Shown here: piece by piece, positions 8,885 to 17,529 of the stretch | Position numbering within the stretch: the first letter of the stretch is position 1 | How the letters are laid out: every line of letters starts with the position of its first letter | Source of the DNA: Marinimicrococcus flavescens | GTDB lineage: Bacteria > Pseudomonadota > Alphaproteobacteria > Geminicoccales > Geminicoccaceae | DNA: 64,000 bases | Assembly (NCBI GenBank): GCA_029211145.1 | Contig: JARGEQ010000104.1 | Span: 24,776 to 88,775 of the forward strand | Direction: 5' to 3' | Program-made: the position numbers and the translations under genes | The notes under the pieces: generated by a model | The model's input: only the letters and a program-made list of their open reading frames with translations | What the model was told of the DNA's origin: nothing | Database searches by the model: none

Positions 8885-11245
8885 TCAATTGTCCGGCAGC
8901 GCATAGGCGATGATCGCGTCGCCGGCTTTGGTGCCCAGCGAGCCATGCCCGCCCGCCACCACGAGGACATACTGCCGCCCGTCGGCACCCGTGTAGCTCA
9001 TCGGCGTCGCCTGGCCGCCGGCCGGCAGACGGTCCTCCCATAGCTGCTCGCCGGTGGTCACGTCATAGGCGCGCACGTAATAATCGAGGGTGCCGGAGAG
9101 GAAGGCCACGCCGCCCGCGGTCATCAACGGCCCGCCCAGATCCGGCACGCCCATCTTGAAGGGCAGCGGCACCGGCGCCCGGTCGCGCACCGTGCCGTTC
9201 CGGTGCATCCATGCGATCTGGCCGGTCTCCAGGTCGGCGCCGGCCACATAGCCCCAGGGCGGCGCCTGGCAGGGCAGGCCCAGAGGCGAGGTGAACGGGT
9301 AGAGCTCGACGGCGAAGGGCGCGCCGAGATTCTCGTTGAGCGGCACGTCCGACTCCTCCGTGACGAGCCTTTCCTCGGCATCCTGGCGCGGTATCAGCCG
9401 CGAGACGAACGCCAGATAGGCCGGCGTCGCGAACAGGGCACGGCGCGTCGGGTCGACCGCCACGCCACCCCAGTTGAAGACGCCGAAATTGCCCGGATAG
9501 ACCAGCGTGCCCCGGGTGGAGGGCGGCGTGTAGCGGCCCTCGTAGCGCAGCCCGCGAAAGGCGATGCGGCACCAGAGCTGGTCGAACGGCGTCGCCCCCC
9601 ACATGTCGCTCTCTTCCAGCGGCGGCGGGTCGAAGGAGAGCGCCGAGACCGGCTGGCTCGGCGCGGTGCGGTCGCCCTCGGCGGCACCCTGCGGCACTGC
9701 GCGCTCCTCGACCGGCAGCACCGGCTCGCCGGTGCGCCGGTCGAGGACATAGATCTCGCCCTGCTTGGTGGGCTGCACCAGCGCCGGCACCGTCTGCCCG
9801 TCGATCTCGAGATCGATCAGCGTCGGCTGGGAGGGCACGTCATAGTCCCAAAGGTCGTGATGCACGGTCTGGAACGCCCAGCGCAGCTGCCCGGTCGCGA
9901 GGTCGAGCGCGATCACCGAGGAGGAGAAGCGCTCCACCGCGGGATCGCGGTTGCCGCCCCACTGGTCCGGCGGCGCGTTGCCGAGCGGCACGTAGACCAT
10001 CCCCAGGGCCTCGTCGGCGCTCATGATCGACCAGCTGTTGGGCGAGTTCGGCGTCCATGTCCGGCCCGGCGGCAGCGGCACGGTGAGATCCGGGTTGCCG
10101 GGGTCGAAGGCCCACACCAGCTCGCCGCTGTCGACGTCGTAGGCCCGGATCACGCCCGAGGGCTCGGTGGTCGAGACATTGTCGTTGACCGCGCCGCCGA
10201 TCACGATCAGCCCGCCGGCCACCACCGGCGGCGAGGTCGAGTAGTAGAAGCCGGACTGGGTGAAGGGCATGTTCTCCCAAAGACCGATCTGGCCGTCCTG
10301 CCCGAAGGACCGGCAGACCTCGCCGGTCTCCGCGTCGAGCGCGATGAGGCGCGCGTCCGGGGTGGGCAGGAAGAGGCGGCGGGCGCAGGTGGCGTCCGGT
10401 GCCGCCTCCTCGGCCGCGTGCCAGGAGACGCCGCGGCAGGTCTGGTGCTGGAGCGCCAGCTCGTCCGTCACCTTCGGGTCGAACCGCCAGCGCTCCTCGC
10501 CGCTATCGGCGTCCAGCGCGATCACCCAGGCGTGCGGCGTGCACAGATAGAGCGTGTCGTCGATCTTGAGCGGCGTCACCTCGTAGGTGGTCTCGACCGG
10601 ATCGCCGGGGCCGCGAACGTCGCCGGTGTTGAAAGTCCAGGCGACCTCCAGCCGGGCCACGTTGCCCGGCGTGATCCGCTCGAGGGGCGAGAAGCGCTGG
10701 CCTTCATGGGTGCGCCCGTAGGCGTGCCATTCGCCGGCCGGCACGCCGTCATCGGCCGCCACCTCCGCCCGGGGGCCGGGCAGCGTGCCGGCACGATCAT
10801 GCGGATCCGCGAAGAAGGAGACGCCGCCCACGGCCAGGGCGAGCAGCAGCGAGAGGCTGAGCGGGAGCCCCGCCCCGCGCAGGACGCCCGGCGGCCGCTC
10901 GCCGGGCGCGCCGGCGAGCCCGCCGGTGATCCAGGGCATCACCAGCCAGAGTCCGATCAGGAAAACGAGCCAGCCGCGCGGCGCCAGCTGCCACCAGTCG
11001 AGGCCCGCCTCCCACACGGCCCAGCCGAGCGAGCCCAGCACCACCGCCGCCCACACCCATAAAGCCAGCGGCCGGCGCGCGATCAGCAGGGCGCCGGTGA
11101 GCAGGAAGCCCGCGCCGGCGAGAAGATAGTACCAGGACCCGCCCATGCCGATCAGCCAGACGCCGCCGGCGCCGAGCGCCAGGCCGAGAATGGCCACGAG
11201 GAGCCCGGTGATCCAGAGAACCGGCGAGGGACGGGGCATGCTCAT
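8885..11245 (-). CDS. gcd: Membrane-bound PQQ-dependent glucose dehydrogenase
   Basis: Quinoprotein that oxidises glucose (or related aldoses/polyols) to the lactone in the periplasm and passes electrons to ubiquinone. The 786-residue protein has about five N-terminal transmembrane helices (residues 1-130), then an eight-bladed propeller: EWHAYGRTHEGQRFSPL, TYEVTPLKIDDTLYLCTPH, QTVHHDLWDYDVPSQPTL and FGVFNWGGVAVDPTRR, the last containing the Asp position proposed as catalytic base in E. coli Gcd. The ATG at 11245 is preferred because GGAG lies 7 nt upstream (11253-11256); the open frame extends to 11305 without a ribosome site. No pqq biosynthesis genes occur in the window. Dodecin lies 111 bp upstream on the same strand. 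Confidence 0.92.
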   Translation of the reverse strand: MSMPRPSPVLWITGLLVAILGLALGAGGVWLIGMGGSWYYLLAGAGFLLTGALLIARRPLALWVWAAVVLGSLGWAVWEAGLDWWQLAPRGWLVFLIGLWLVMPWITGGLAGAPGERPPGVLRGAGLPLSLSLLLALAVGGVSFFADPHDRAGTLPGPRAEVAADDGVPAGEWHAYGRTHEGQRFSPLERITPGNVARLEVAWTFNTGDVRGPGDPVETTYEVTPLKIDDTLYLCTPHAWVIALDADSGEERWRFDPKVTDELALQHQTCRGVSWHAAEEAAPDATCARRLFLPTPDARLIALDAETGEVCRSFGQDGQIGLWENMPFTQSGFYYSTSPPVVAGGLIVIGGAVNDNVSTTEPSGVIRAYDVDSGELVWAFDPGNPDLTVPLPPGRTWTPNSPNSWSIMSADEALGMVYVPLGNAPPDQWGGNRDPAVERFSSSVIALDLATGQLRWAFQTVHHDLWDYDVPSQPTLIDLEIDGQTVPALVQPTKQGEIYVLDRRTGEPVLPVEERAVPQGAAEGDRTAPSQPVSALSFDPPPLEESDMWGATPFDQLWCRIAFRGLRYEGRYTPPSTRGTLVYPGNFGVFNWGGVAVDPTRRALFATPAYLAFVSRLIPRQDAEERLVTEESDVPLNENLGAPFAVELYPFTSPLGLPCQAPPWGYVAGADLETGQIAWMHRNGTVRDRAPVPLPFKMGVPDLGGPLMTAGGVAFLSGTLDYYVRAYDVTTGEQLWEDRLPAGGQATPMSYTGADGRQYVLVVAGGHGSLGTKAGDAIIAYALPDN

Positions 11246-11356
11246 GGAGGCGCTCCAGCACGAGGCGACACACACCATGAACACCCGGTTGCACCGATGG
11301 TTCACCGCGCTATCGACGCGCCGGGCGCCTTCTGCCCTCGCCCGTCCGCCGGAACG

Positions 11357-11569
11357 TCAGTCCTCGACGCGGAAGCCCACCTTGAGGACGACCTGGTAGT
11401 GGCCGACCTTGCCGTCCTGGACATGCCCGCGGATCTCGCTCACCTCGAACCATTCGATGTGCCGCAGGGTCTTTGCGGCGCGGGCGATCGCCCCTTCGAT
11501 GGCATCGCTGATCGAGGTCGTGGAGCTGCCGACCAGCTCGGTCTTGCGATAGACATGGTCGCTCTGCAC
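11357..11569 (-). CDS. Dodecin (flavin-binding dodecamer)
   Basis: A 70-residue protein of the dodecin family, which assembles as a hollow dodecamer that stores or buffers riboflavin and FMN. The sequence reads DHVYRKTELVGSS, then SDAIEGAIARAAKTL, HIEWFEVSEIRG and HYQVVLKVGFRVED. The Trp of HIEWFEV and the Gln of HYQV correspond to the flavin-stacking and flavin-bonding residues. The start is a GTG at 11569, with GGAG (11577-11580) 7 nt upstream. It precedes gcd on the same strand and is divergent from the TetR-like gene. Confidence 0.93.
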   Translation of the reverse strand: MQSDHVYRKTELVGSSTTSISDAIEGAIARAAKTLRHIEWFEVSEIRGHVQDGKVGHYQVVLKVGFRVED

Positions 11570-11752
11570 GCCCGCTCTCCCCTGCCTGTTGCGCGACATT
11601 GGCGGCGGCGCAAGGCTCGCCCGTGCGCCCGCCACGGCAACCGAGGATAGCATGGATCGCCACGCCCGCGGACACCACGGGCGACGGCGAGGCGCATGGG
11701 CGGCGGGAATCGTGTAGGATCGGCCCAGGACGCGTCTTTGCGGGAGATGGCG
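11570..11752. other. Divergent intergenic region between dodecin and the TetR-like gene
   Basis: The region contains only the two ribosome-binding sites and a weak rightward -10-like TAGGAT near 11716. No clear dyad is visible, although a TetR-like regulator next to a divergent gene often binds such a region. Confidence 0.3.
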
Positions 11753-12358
11753 ATGCCCGCGCGCAGGGCGGAGGCCGCGAGGCTCGAGGAGCGCGCCGTC
11801 GAGGCGGCGCTGGCGATCGCCGACGAGACCGGCTGGGAGGGCGTGCGGCTGGCGCTGGTCGCCGACCGCACCGGCCTGCCGCTCGAGGAGATCGGCCGGC
11901 GCTTTCGCGACGTCGAGGCGGTGGCCGATGCCTGGTTCGGCCAGGCGCGGCTGGCAATGCTGGCGCTGCCCCGAGACGAGCTGGACGGCAGCCCGGCCGA
12001 CGAGCGCATCGCGCTCGCCATGGAGCGCTGGCTCGACACGCTGGCGCCGCACCGGCGGATCGCCGGCCAGATCATCCGCCACCGGCTCTACCCTTCGCAC
12101 CCGCATCACTGGGTCCCGCTGGTGTTCGATCTTTCCCGGCTGGTCCACGACCTGCTCGACGTGGCCCGCGTGCCGGGGCATGGCCGGCTGCGCCAGGCGC
12201 AGGAGATCGGGCTCACCGCCATCACGCTCGCCACCCTGCGCGACTGGCTGCGCGACGAGAGTCCCGGCCAGGAGCGCAGCAAGGAGCGCCTGCGCCGCCG
12301 GCTGGCCGGGGCCGGCCGCCTGGCCCTTCGGCTGCATCGGCAGCGCCCCCGGCGCTGA
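11753..12358 (+). CDS. TetR-like transcriptional regulator
   Basis: A 201-residue protein with a TetR-type N-terminal helix-turn-helix (RAVEAALAIADETGWEGVRLALVADRTGLPLEEIGRRF), followed by an all-helical C-terminal domain with WLDTLAPHRRIAGQIIRHRL and a very basic tail. The ATG at 11753 is chosen over 11747, as GGGAG (11742-11746) is 6 nt from the former and abuts the latter. The C-terminal part resembles the subset of TetR proteins related to COQ9, so an enzyme-assembly role is an alternative. It lies 113 bp before a co-oriented oxidoreductase gene, the likeliest target along with divergent dodecin/gcd. Confidence 0.7.
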   Translation: MPARRAEAARLEERAVEAALAIADETGWEGVRLALVADRTGLPLEEIGRRFRDVEAVADAWFGQARLAMLALPRDELDGSPADERIALAMERWLDTLAPHRRIAGQIIRHRLYPSHPHHWVPLVFDLSRLVHDLLDVARVPGHGRLRQAQEIGLTAITLATLRDWLRDESPGQERSKERLRRRLAGAGRLALRLHRQRPRR

Positions 12359-12471
12359 GCGGCGCCGCATGCCAGCCTTGCCCGGGCCGGCTGTACGGCG
12401 CCGGTGGGTCCTTGTAATCCCCGATGCAGGCCGGCCGGAGGCGTGCCGGGAGCTGATGGAGGGGAACGGCG

Positions 12472-13479
12472 ATGCGCGCGTGGCAGATCGTTGCTGAGGG
12501 TGGAATCGACGCGCTGAGACTGGTGGAGCTTCCATCCCCCCGCCCCGGACCGGGCGAGGTCCTGGTGCGGATGCGGGCAAGCTCGATCAACTATCGCGAC
12601 TACAGCATCATCGGCGACCCGGTGAGCCGGGGCATCCCCCTGCCGCGGATCCCCAACTCCGACGGCGCCGGCGAGGTGGTCGAGACCGGGCCGGGCGTCA
12701 CGGGCTGGGCGCCGGGCGACCGGGTGGCGAGCTGCTTCTTCCAGGGCTGGACCGACGGCGCCTGCTCGGCCGTGACCATGGCCAACGCGCTGGGCGGCAC
12801 GCTGGACGGCGTGCTGGCTGAGGAGGTGGTGCTGCGCGCCGACGGCCTGGTGCGCATCCCCGACCATCTGGACTTCGCCGAGGCCGCCACCCTGCCCTGC
12901 GCCGCGCTCACCGCGTGGCACACGCTGGTCGAGGTGGGACGGCTCAAGGCCGGCGACACGATCCTGCTGCTGGGCACCGGCGGCGTCTCGATCTTCGCGC
13001 TGCAGTTCGCCCGGCTCATGGGGGCGCGGGCCATCGTCACCTCCTCCAGCGACGAGAAGCTCGAGCGGGCGCGGTCGATGGGCGCCTGGCAGACCGTCAA
13101 CTACCGCCAGACGCCCGACTGGGAGAAGGCGGTGCTCGAGCTCACCGGCGGCCAGGGCGTCGATCTCACCGTCGAGGTGGGCGGGCCGGGCACGCTCCAG
13201 CGCTCGCTCGCCGCCACGCGGGTGGCCGGCACGGTGGCGCTCATCGGCATTCTCACCGGCGGGCAGATCGACCCGCTCCCGGTGATGCGCAAGTCGATCA
13301 CCCTGCAGGGCATCTATGTGGGCTCGCGGCGCATGTTCGAGGACATGAACCGGGCGCTGGCATCGGCGGCCGGGCTCCGCCCCGTGATCGACAGCCGCTT
13401 CGCCTTCGAGGACGCGCCCGAGGCCTACCGCGCCATGGAGCGCGCCGGCCACTTCGGCAAGCTCGTCATCGACGTCTGA
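12472..13479 (+). CDS. Zinc-independent MDR-family NAD(P)-dependent oxidoreductase
   Basis: A 335-residue medium-chain dehydrogenase/reductase. The GroES-like N-terminal half (GPGEVLVRMRASSINYRDYSII, SDGAGEVVETG) is followed by a Rossmann fold with LLLGTGGVSIFALQFARLMGA. The GHE motif and structural-zinc cysteines of zinc alcohol dehydrogenases are absent, so it belongs with the quinone-oxidoreductase/enoyl-reductase branch. AGGGG lies upstream of the ATG. Its last 55 bp overlap the convergent PAS-GGDEF-EAL gene. The substrate is unknown. Confidence 0.87.
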   Translation: MRAWQIVAEGGIDALRLVELPSPRPGPGEVLVRMRASSINYRDYSIIGDPVSRGIPLPRIPNSDGAGEVVETGPGVTGWAPGDRVASCFFQGWTDGACSAVTMANALGGTLDGVLAEEVVLRADGLVRIPDHLDFAEAATLPCAALTAWHTLVEVGRLKAGDTILLLGTGGVSIFALQFARLMGARAIVTSSSDEKLERARSMGAWQTVNYRQTPDWEKAVLELTGGQGVDLTVEVGGPGTLQRSLAATRVAGTVALIGILTGGQIDPLPVMRKSITLQGIYVGSRRMFEDMNRALASAAGLRPVIDSRFAFEDAPEAYRAMERAGHFGKLVIDV

Positions 13480-16349
13480 GCGTCGCGGCCGTGACGGGCC
13501 GGGCGATCACGCCGGGCCCGCTCCTGCGCCCATGAGAGGAAGTCGGCCGCGGGCATCGGCCGGGCGAAGTGATAGCCCTGCCCCCACGGGCAGCCGAGCT
13601 CGCGGAGCATGTCGCACTGGGCCTGGGTCTCGATGCCTTCCGCCAGGGTGGCTAGATCCAGGGTGGCGCCGAGAGCGATGATGGTGTGGACGATTGCGTC
13701 GTCGCGCCCGTTGGCGGCCAGGTTGGCGACGAACGAGCGGTCGATCTTGAGCACGTCCACGGTGACGTCGCGGAGCCTAGCCAGCGAGGAATGGCCGGCA
13801 CCGAAATCGTCGAGCGCGATCCGAATTCCCATGCGCTGGAGGGCGGCGATCTGACCCTCCGCGTGGAACAGGTCGGCGAAGGATCCCTCGGTGATCTCGA
13901 GCACCAGGCGCTCCGGCGCCACGCCCGAGCAGCGCAGCTCCTCCTCCACGACCTCCACCAGCCCGTCCCAGCGGAACGAGCGGGCGGCGAGATTGACCCA
14001 GACGGAGAGCTCGAGGCCGTTCTCCTCCCGCCACGCCTTTTGCTGACGCAGCGCCTGGGCGATCGTCCAGCGGGTGATCGACATGATGACCGGCCGGCGG
14101 TCGGCCGCCGGGAGGAAGGCTCCGGCGGCGAGCAGGCCGCGGCTCGGGTGGCGCCAGCGCAGCAGCGCCTCGGCGCCGATCGGCTGCTCGGTCTGGAGGT
14201 CGAGGATCGGCTGGTAGTGCAGCAGAAGCTCGTCCTGCGCGATGGCCTTGCGCAAGGCGAGCTCCAGCGAGGCGGTGGCCTCGGCGTTGGCCGCCATGCC
14301 GCGCTCGAAGGCGCGCCAGCCGTGCCGGCCTGCCCGCTTGGCCGCATAGAGCGCCGTGTCGGCGTTGATGAGGAGCTGCTCGGCGTCGGCCGCGTGGTCG
14401 GGATAGACGGCCACGCCGAGGCTCAGCCCGGCAGTGATGCTCTGGCCGTCGATCTCGAACGGGCTGCGGAAGAGATCGACCAGCCGGTCGGCCAGGGCGC
14501 CGAAGCCCCGGTCGCCGTCCAGCGCGAAGGCCAGGATGGCGAACTCGTCGCCGCCCAGCCGCGCCACCATGTCGCCGGCGCGCAGCCCGCTCATGAGGCG
14601 CCGCCCCACCTCGATCAGCAGCCGGTCGCCGGTGGCATGGCCGAGGCTGTCATTGACCGCCTTGAATCCGTCGAGATCGCCCATCAGGACCGCAAAGCTC
14701 GAGCGCTCCCGCCCGGCGCGGGCCAGCACCCGCTCGAGCTCCTCGCGGAACATGCTGCGGTTGGGAAGATCGGTCAGCCCGTCATGCATGGCCATGTGGG
14801 CGATGGCGAACTCCATCTGCTTGCGGTGCGTGACGTCGCGCCGGGTGCTGACCACCCCGCCCTCGCTGGTCCGCCGCGTGGAGATCTGGATCCACCGTCC
14901 GTCGCTCAGGTGAATCTCGAAATCCTGCGGGCAGTCCTGGTGTCGCGTCACCTGCTCCTCGACCCAGCCCTCGAGCTCGTCCTCGGCCATGCGGTACTGC
15001 CCGCGCTCCACCATGGCGCGGACCAGCTCCTCGTAACTGGCACCCGGCACCAGCAGATCGCCGATCAGCGGGTAGATCTCCTTGAGGCGCTGGTTGAAGA
15101 TCAGCAGGCGCCCGTCCTTGTCGAAGAGGGTGAAGGCATCGCCCATGCATTCGATGGCGTCGGTGAGCATCTGCTGGGTGCGCGCCAGCGCCCGTTCGGC
15201 CTCCTTGCGCCCCGAGATGTCGACCAGCACCGTGAGGCAGCCGGTGATGCTGCCCTCCTCGTCCCGCTCCGCCACCGTCGACAGCACCACCTCGACGATC
15301 CGGCCGTCCTTGCGAAGAAACTCGCACTCGACGCCGCGAACCGCGCCATCCTCCCTGAGCGCGTCGAGAATCCTGTCGCGGTTCCGGGCGAACGAGGCTT
15401 CGGTGACGAACGCCATGATGGGGCGGCCCAGGACCTCGTCGCGGGCATAGCCCATGCGGGCGAGCCAGTGGTCGCTGGCGGCGACCAGCCGGTACTGGGC
15501 GTCCACCGAGAGCAGCATCGCCGGCGTCGCGTCGTAGAGCCGGCGAAAGCGCGCCTCGCTCTCGACCAGCGCCGCCTCGCGCCGCCGCTCCTCGGTGATG
15601 TCGCGCAGCACGCCGAAGAGCGCGGCGGGCTGCCCCTCCGCCCTCGCCTCGCGATGGCCGATCCCACGCACCCAGCGCTCGCCGCTCCCGTCATCGAGGA
15701 GGCGCAGCTCGAAGGTGAAGGACGCGCCGCCCTCGCCCGCGTGAGCCATGTGGCGCGCCAGCTGCGCCCGATCCTCGGGATGGTAGAAGGCCATCATCTG
15801 CTCGAGGGAAGGCGGCGGATCGTCCGGCGCCAGCCCGTGGATCCGCAGCATCTCGGCGGACCATACCAGCTCGCCGCTCTCGAGGTCGTGCCGCCAGTGG
15901 CCTATTCCGGCGAGCGCCTCGGCGGCCTCCAAAAGCTCGGCCTTCACGCGGGCGCGCTGCTCGCTGCGCGTGACGTCGCTGATCTCGATGGCGGTGCCGA
16001 CGATGCGCACGACGCTCGTCCCCTTGGGATCGAGAAGAGGCGTCAGCGTCGTGCGCCACCACGTCCGCCCGACCGGCATGTCGAGCTGCTCCTCGTACTC
16101 GAACGCCTCCCAGCCCGCCGCGCACCGCACGAAGTTCGGCCCGATCTTCGCCACCAGCGCCGGGTCCAGGCAGTCCTCGAGACGCCTGCCCTCGAGGTCG
16201 GCCGAGAGCAAGCCGGAATGACGCTCGTGCACGCGGTTCGTGGCGACGAAGCGGAAGCCCCCGTCCGGCTCGACGTCGAGAACGAAGACGGCGGCCCCGA
16301 ACCGGTCGATCAGGGTGCGCACCCGGCTGGGGACGGAGTCGAAAAGCAT
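13425..16349 (-). CDS. PAS-PAS-PAS-PAS-GGDEF-EAL cyclic-di-GMP enzyme
   Basis: A 974-residue, apparently soluble signalling protein. About four PAS-type segments fill residues 1-510 (for example GRTWWRTTLTPLLDPKG, WSAEMLRIHGLAPDD, LVAASDHWLARMGYARDEVLGRP, TLFDKDGRLLIFNQRL). A GGDEF domain follows with an intact active motif ARLGGDEF and an I-site RAGD five residues before it, then an EAL domain with GAEALLRWRHP, WVNLAARSF, LEITEG, LDDFGAGHSSL, LKIDRSF and AEGIET. Both catalytic centres look complete, so it may synthesise or degrade c-di-GMP depending on the PAS signal. The 3' end overlaps the convergent oxidoreductase gene by 55 bp. The ATG at 16349 has only a weak ribosome site. Confidence 0.92.
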   Translation of the reverse strand: MLFDSVPSRVRTLIDRFGAAVFVLDVEPDGGFRFVATNRVHERHSGLLSADLEGRRLEDCLDPALVAKIGPNFVRCAAGWEAFEYEEQLDMPVGRTWWRTTLTPLLDPKGTSVVRIVGTAIEISDVTRSEQRARVKAELLEAAEALAGIGHWRHDLESGELVWSAEMLRIHGLAPDDPPPSLEQMMAFYHPEDRAQLARHMAHAGEGGASFTFELRLLDDGSGERWVRGIGHREARAEGQPAALFGVLRDITEERRREAALVESEARFRRLYDATPAMLLSVDAQYRLVAASDHWLARMGYARDEVLGRPIMAFVTEASFARNRDRILDALREDGAVRGVECEFLRKDGRIVEVVLSTVAERDEEGSITGCLTVLVDISGRKEAERALARTQQMLTDAIECMGDAFTLFDKDGRLLIFNQRLKEIYPLIGDLLVPGASYEELVRAMVERGQYRMAEDELEGWVEEQVTRHQDCPQDFEIHLSDGRWIQISTRRTSEGGVVSTRRDVTHRKQMEFAIAHMAMHDGLTDLPNRSMFREELERVLARAGRERSSFAVLMGDLDGFKAVNDSLGHATGDRLLIEVGRRLMSGLRAGDMVARLGGDEFAILAFALDGDRGFGALADRLVDLFRSPFEIDGQSITAGLSLGVAVYPDHAADAEQLLINADTALYAAKRAGRHGWRAFERGMAANAEATASLELALRKAIAQDELLLHYQPILDLQTEQPIGAEALLRWRHPSRGLLAAGAFLPAADRRPVIMSITRWTIAQALRQQKAWREENGLELSVWVNLAARSFRWDGLVEVVEEELRCSGVAPERLVLEITEGSFADLFHAEGQIAALQRMGIRIALDDFGAGHSSLARLRDVTVDVLKIDRSFVANLAANGRDDAIVHTIIALGATLDLATLAEGIETQAQCDMLRELGCPWGQGYHFARPMPAADFLSWAQERARRDRPARHGRDAQTSMTSLPKWPARSMAR

Positions 16350-16405
16350 GGGGACTCTGCAATCGTGAGGCGAACGACGCGCTGCTCTCTACCACTATCA
16401 GCACC

Positions 16406-16445
16406 GTTTCACCATCACGGGTTTTACCAGCGCGCGAGTTTCACC
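16406..16445. repeat. Three short direct repeats upstream of the PAS-GGDEF-EAL gene
   Basis: GTTTCACC at 16406-16413, GTTTTACC at 16421-16428 and GTTTCACC at 16438-16445 recur with steps of 15 and 17 bp, 57-96 bp upstream of the ATG at 16349. On the minus strand they read GGTGAAAC, GGTAAAAC, GGTGAAAC. They may be regulator sites; no binding protein is evident. Confidence 0.35.
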
Positions 16446-16496
16446 GACACGGTCTCAACCCCGACATTCCGGCTCGGGCCTTGCCGTCCCGGCTTC

Positions 16497-17333
16497 TCAG
16501 CAGGTGCCGCCGTTCATTGAACGCAGCAGGGCGGCGGTTGGCGGCGCGGCAGCGGCGCGCTCGAAGCGGCCCTCCTCGCGCACCGAACGGGCCACCTCGA
16601 GAAACGCGCCGAAGGCCACCCGGGCAAAGGCGCCGCCAATGCTGATGCGGCGAACCCCGGCCTGCGCCAGCTCGGCCACCGCAAAGGTTTCCGGGCGCAG
16701 CCCCATGACCACGTTCACCGGCTTGCCCACGGCCGCGCACACCGTGCGGATTGCCTCCAGGTCCGGCAGGCCGGGTGCGTAGAGCACGTCGGCACCCGCC
16801 GCCGCGAAGGCCTGGAGGCGGCGGATCGTGTCGTCGAGGTCGGGACGGCCGTGGAGGAAGTTCTCGGCCCGCGCGGTGAGGATGAAGGGCGCGGTGAGCC
16901 CCCGCGCCGCCTCGGCCGCCGCGGCGACGCGCTCCACCGCCTCCTGGAAATCGTAGACCGGCCGGCGCTGCTCGCCGGTGGCGTCCTCGATGGAGCCGCC
17001 GGCAAGGCCGGTCGCGGCGGCGAGACGGATGGTCCGGGCGCAATCCTCGGGCGCGTGGCCGAATCCGTTCTCCAGATCGGCCGAGACCGGCACGTCGACC
17101 GCCTCGACGATGGCGCGCGCGTTGGCGAGCGTCTCGTCCAGCGAGACGGCGCCTTGCCCGTCCGGCCGCCCGAGCGAGAGGGCGAGGCCGGCACTGGTGG
17201 TGCCGATCGCCTCGAAGCCCAGGCCCGCCAGAAGCCTGGCCGTTCCCGCGTCCCACGCGTTCGGCATGACGAAGGCGCCGGGACCATCGTGCAACCCGCC
17301 GAACCGCCGTGCTTTCGCGAGTTGGCTCGCCAT
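16497..17333 (-). CDS. Isocitrate lyase/PEP mutase family protein
   Basis: A 278-residue TIM-barrel protein of the phosphoenolpyruvate mutase/isocitrate lyase superfamily, whose members cleave or form C-C or C-P bonds next to a carboxylate with Mg2+. Visible features are FVMPNAWDAGTARLLAGLGF, SADLENGFGH (metal-binding acids), AGGSIEDATG and ILTARAENFLHGR. The KKCGH cysteine loop of true isocitrate and methylisocitrate lyases is missing, so those activities are unlikely. The ATG at 17333 has GAGGAGGG 6 nt upstream. It stands alone, divergent from the RND adaptor gene 196 bp away. Confidence 0.85.
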   Translation of the reverse strand: MASQLAKARRFGGLHDGPGAFVMPNAWDAGTARLLAGLGFEAIGTTSAGLALSLGRPDGQGAVSLDETLANARAIVEAVDVPVSADLENGFGHAPEDCARTIRLAAATGLAGGSIEDATGEQRRPVYDFQEAVERVAAAAEAARGLTAPFILTARAENFLHGRPDLDDTIRRLQAFAAAGADVLYAPGLPDLEAIRTVCAAVGKPVNVVMGLRPETFAVAELAQAGVRRISIGGAFARVAFGAFLEVARSVREEGRFERAAAAPPTAALLRSMNGGTC

Positions 17334-17529
17334 GCCCGTCCCTCCTCGTGATCGGCATGACAAGAGCATGGTGGCGCAAGCCCTGTCCATGCCACGCGAG
17401 CGTGGTCCGACCGCCGTCCATCGCAATCATAGGGTTCACAAAATCGACGAAACATAGGACGTTGCCCCCCGTGCCGTCGCTGCGGACTCCTCCAAGAGCC
17501 GTGGAACCGGCGGACGGGGAGGCCGAGAA

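Noticed and set aside
13501..13560. An earlier stop for the PAS-GGDEF-EAL protein near the end of its EAL domain
   Set aside because: The frame stays open to 13425 on the minus strand; the tail is extra but part of the same frame.
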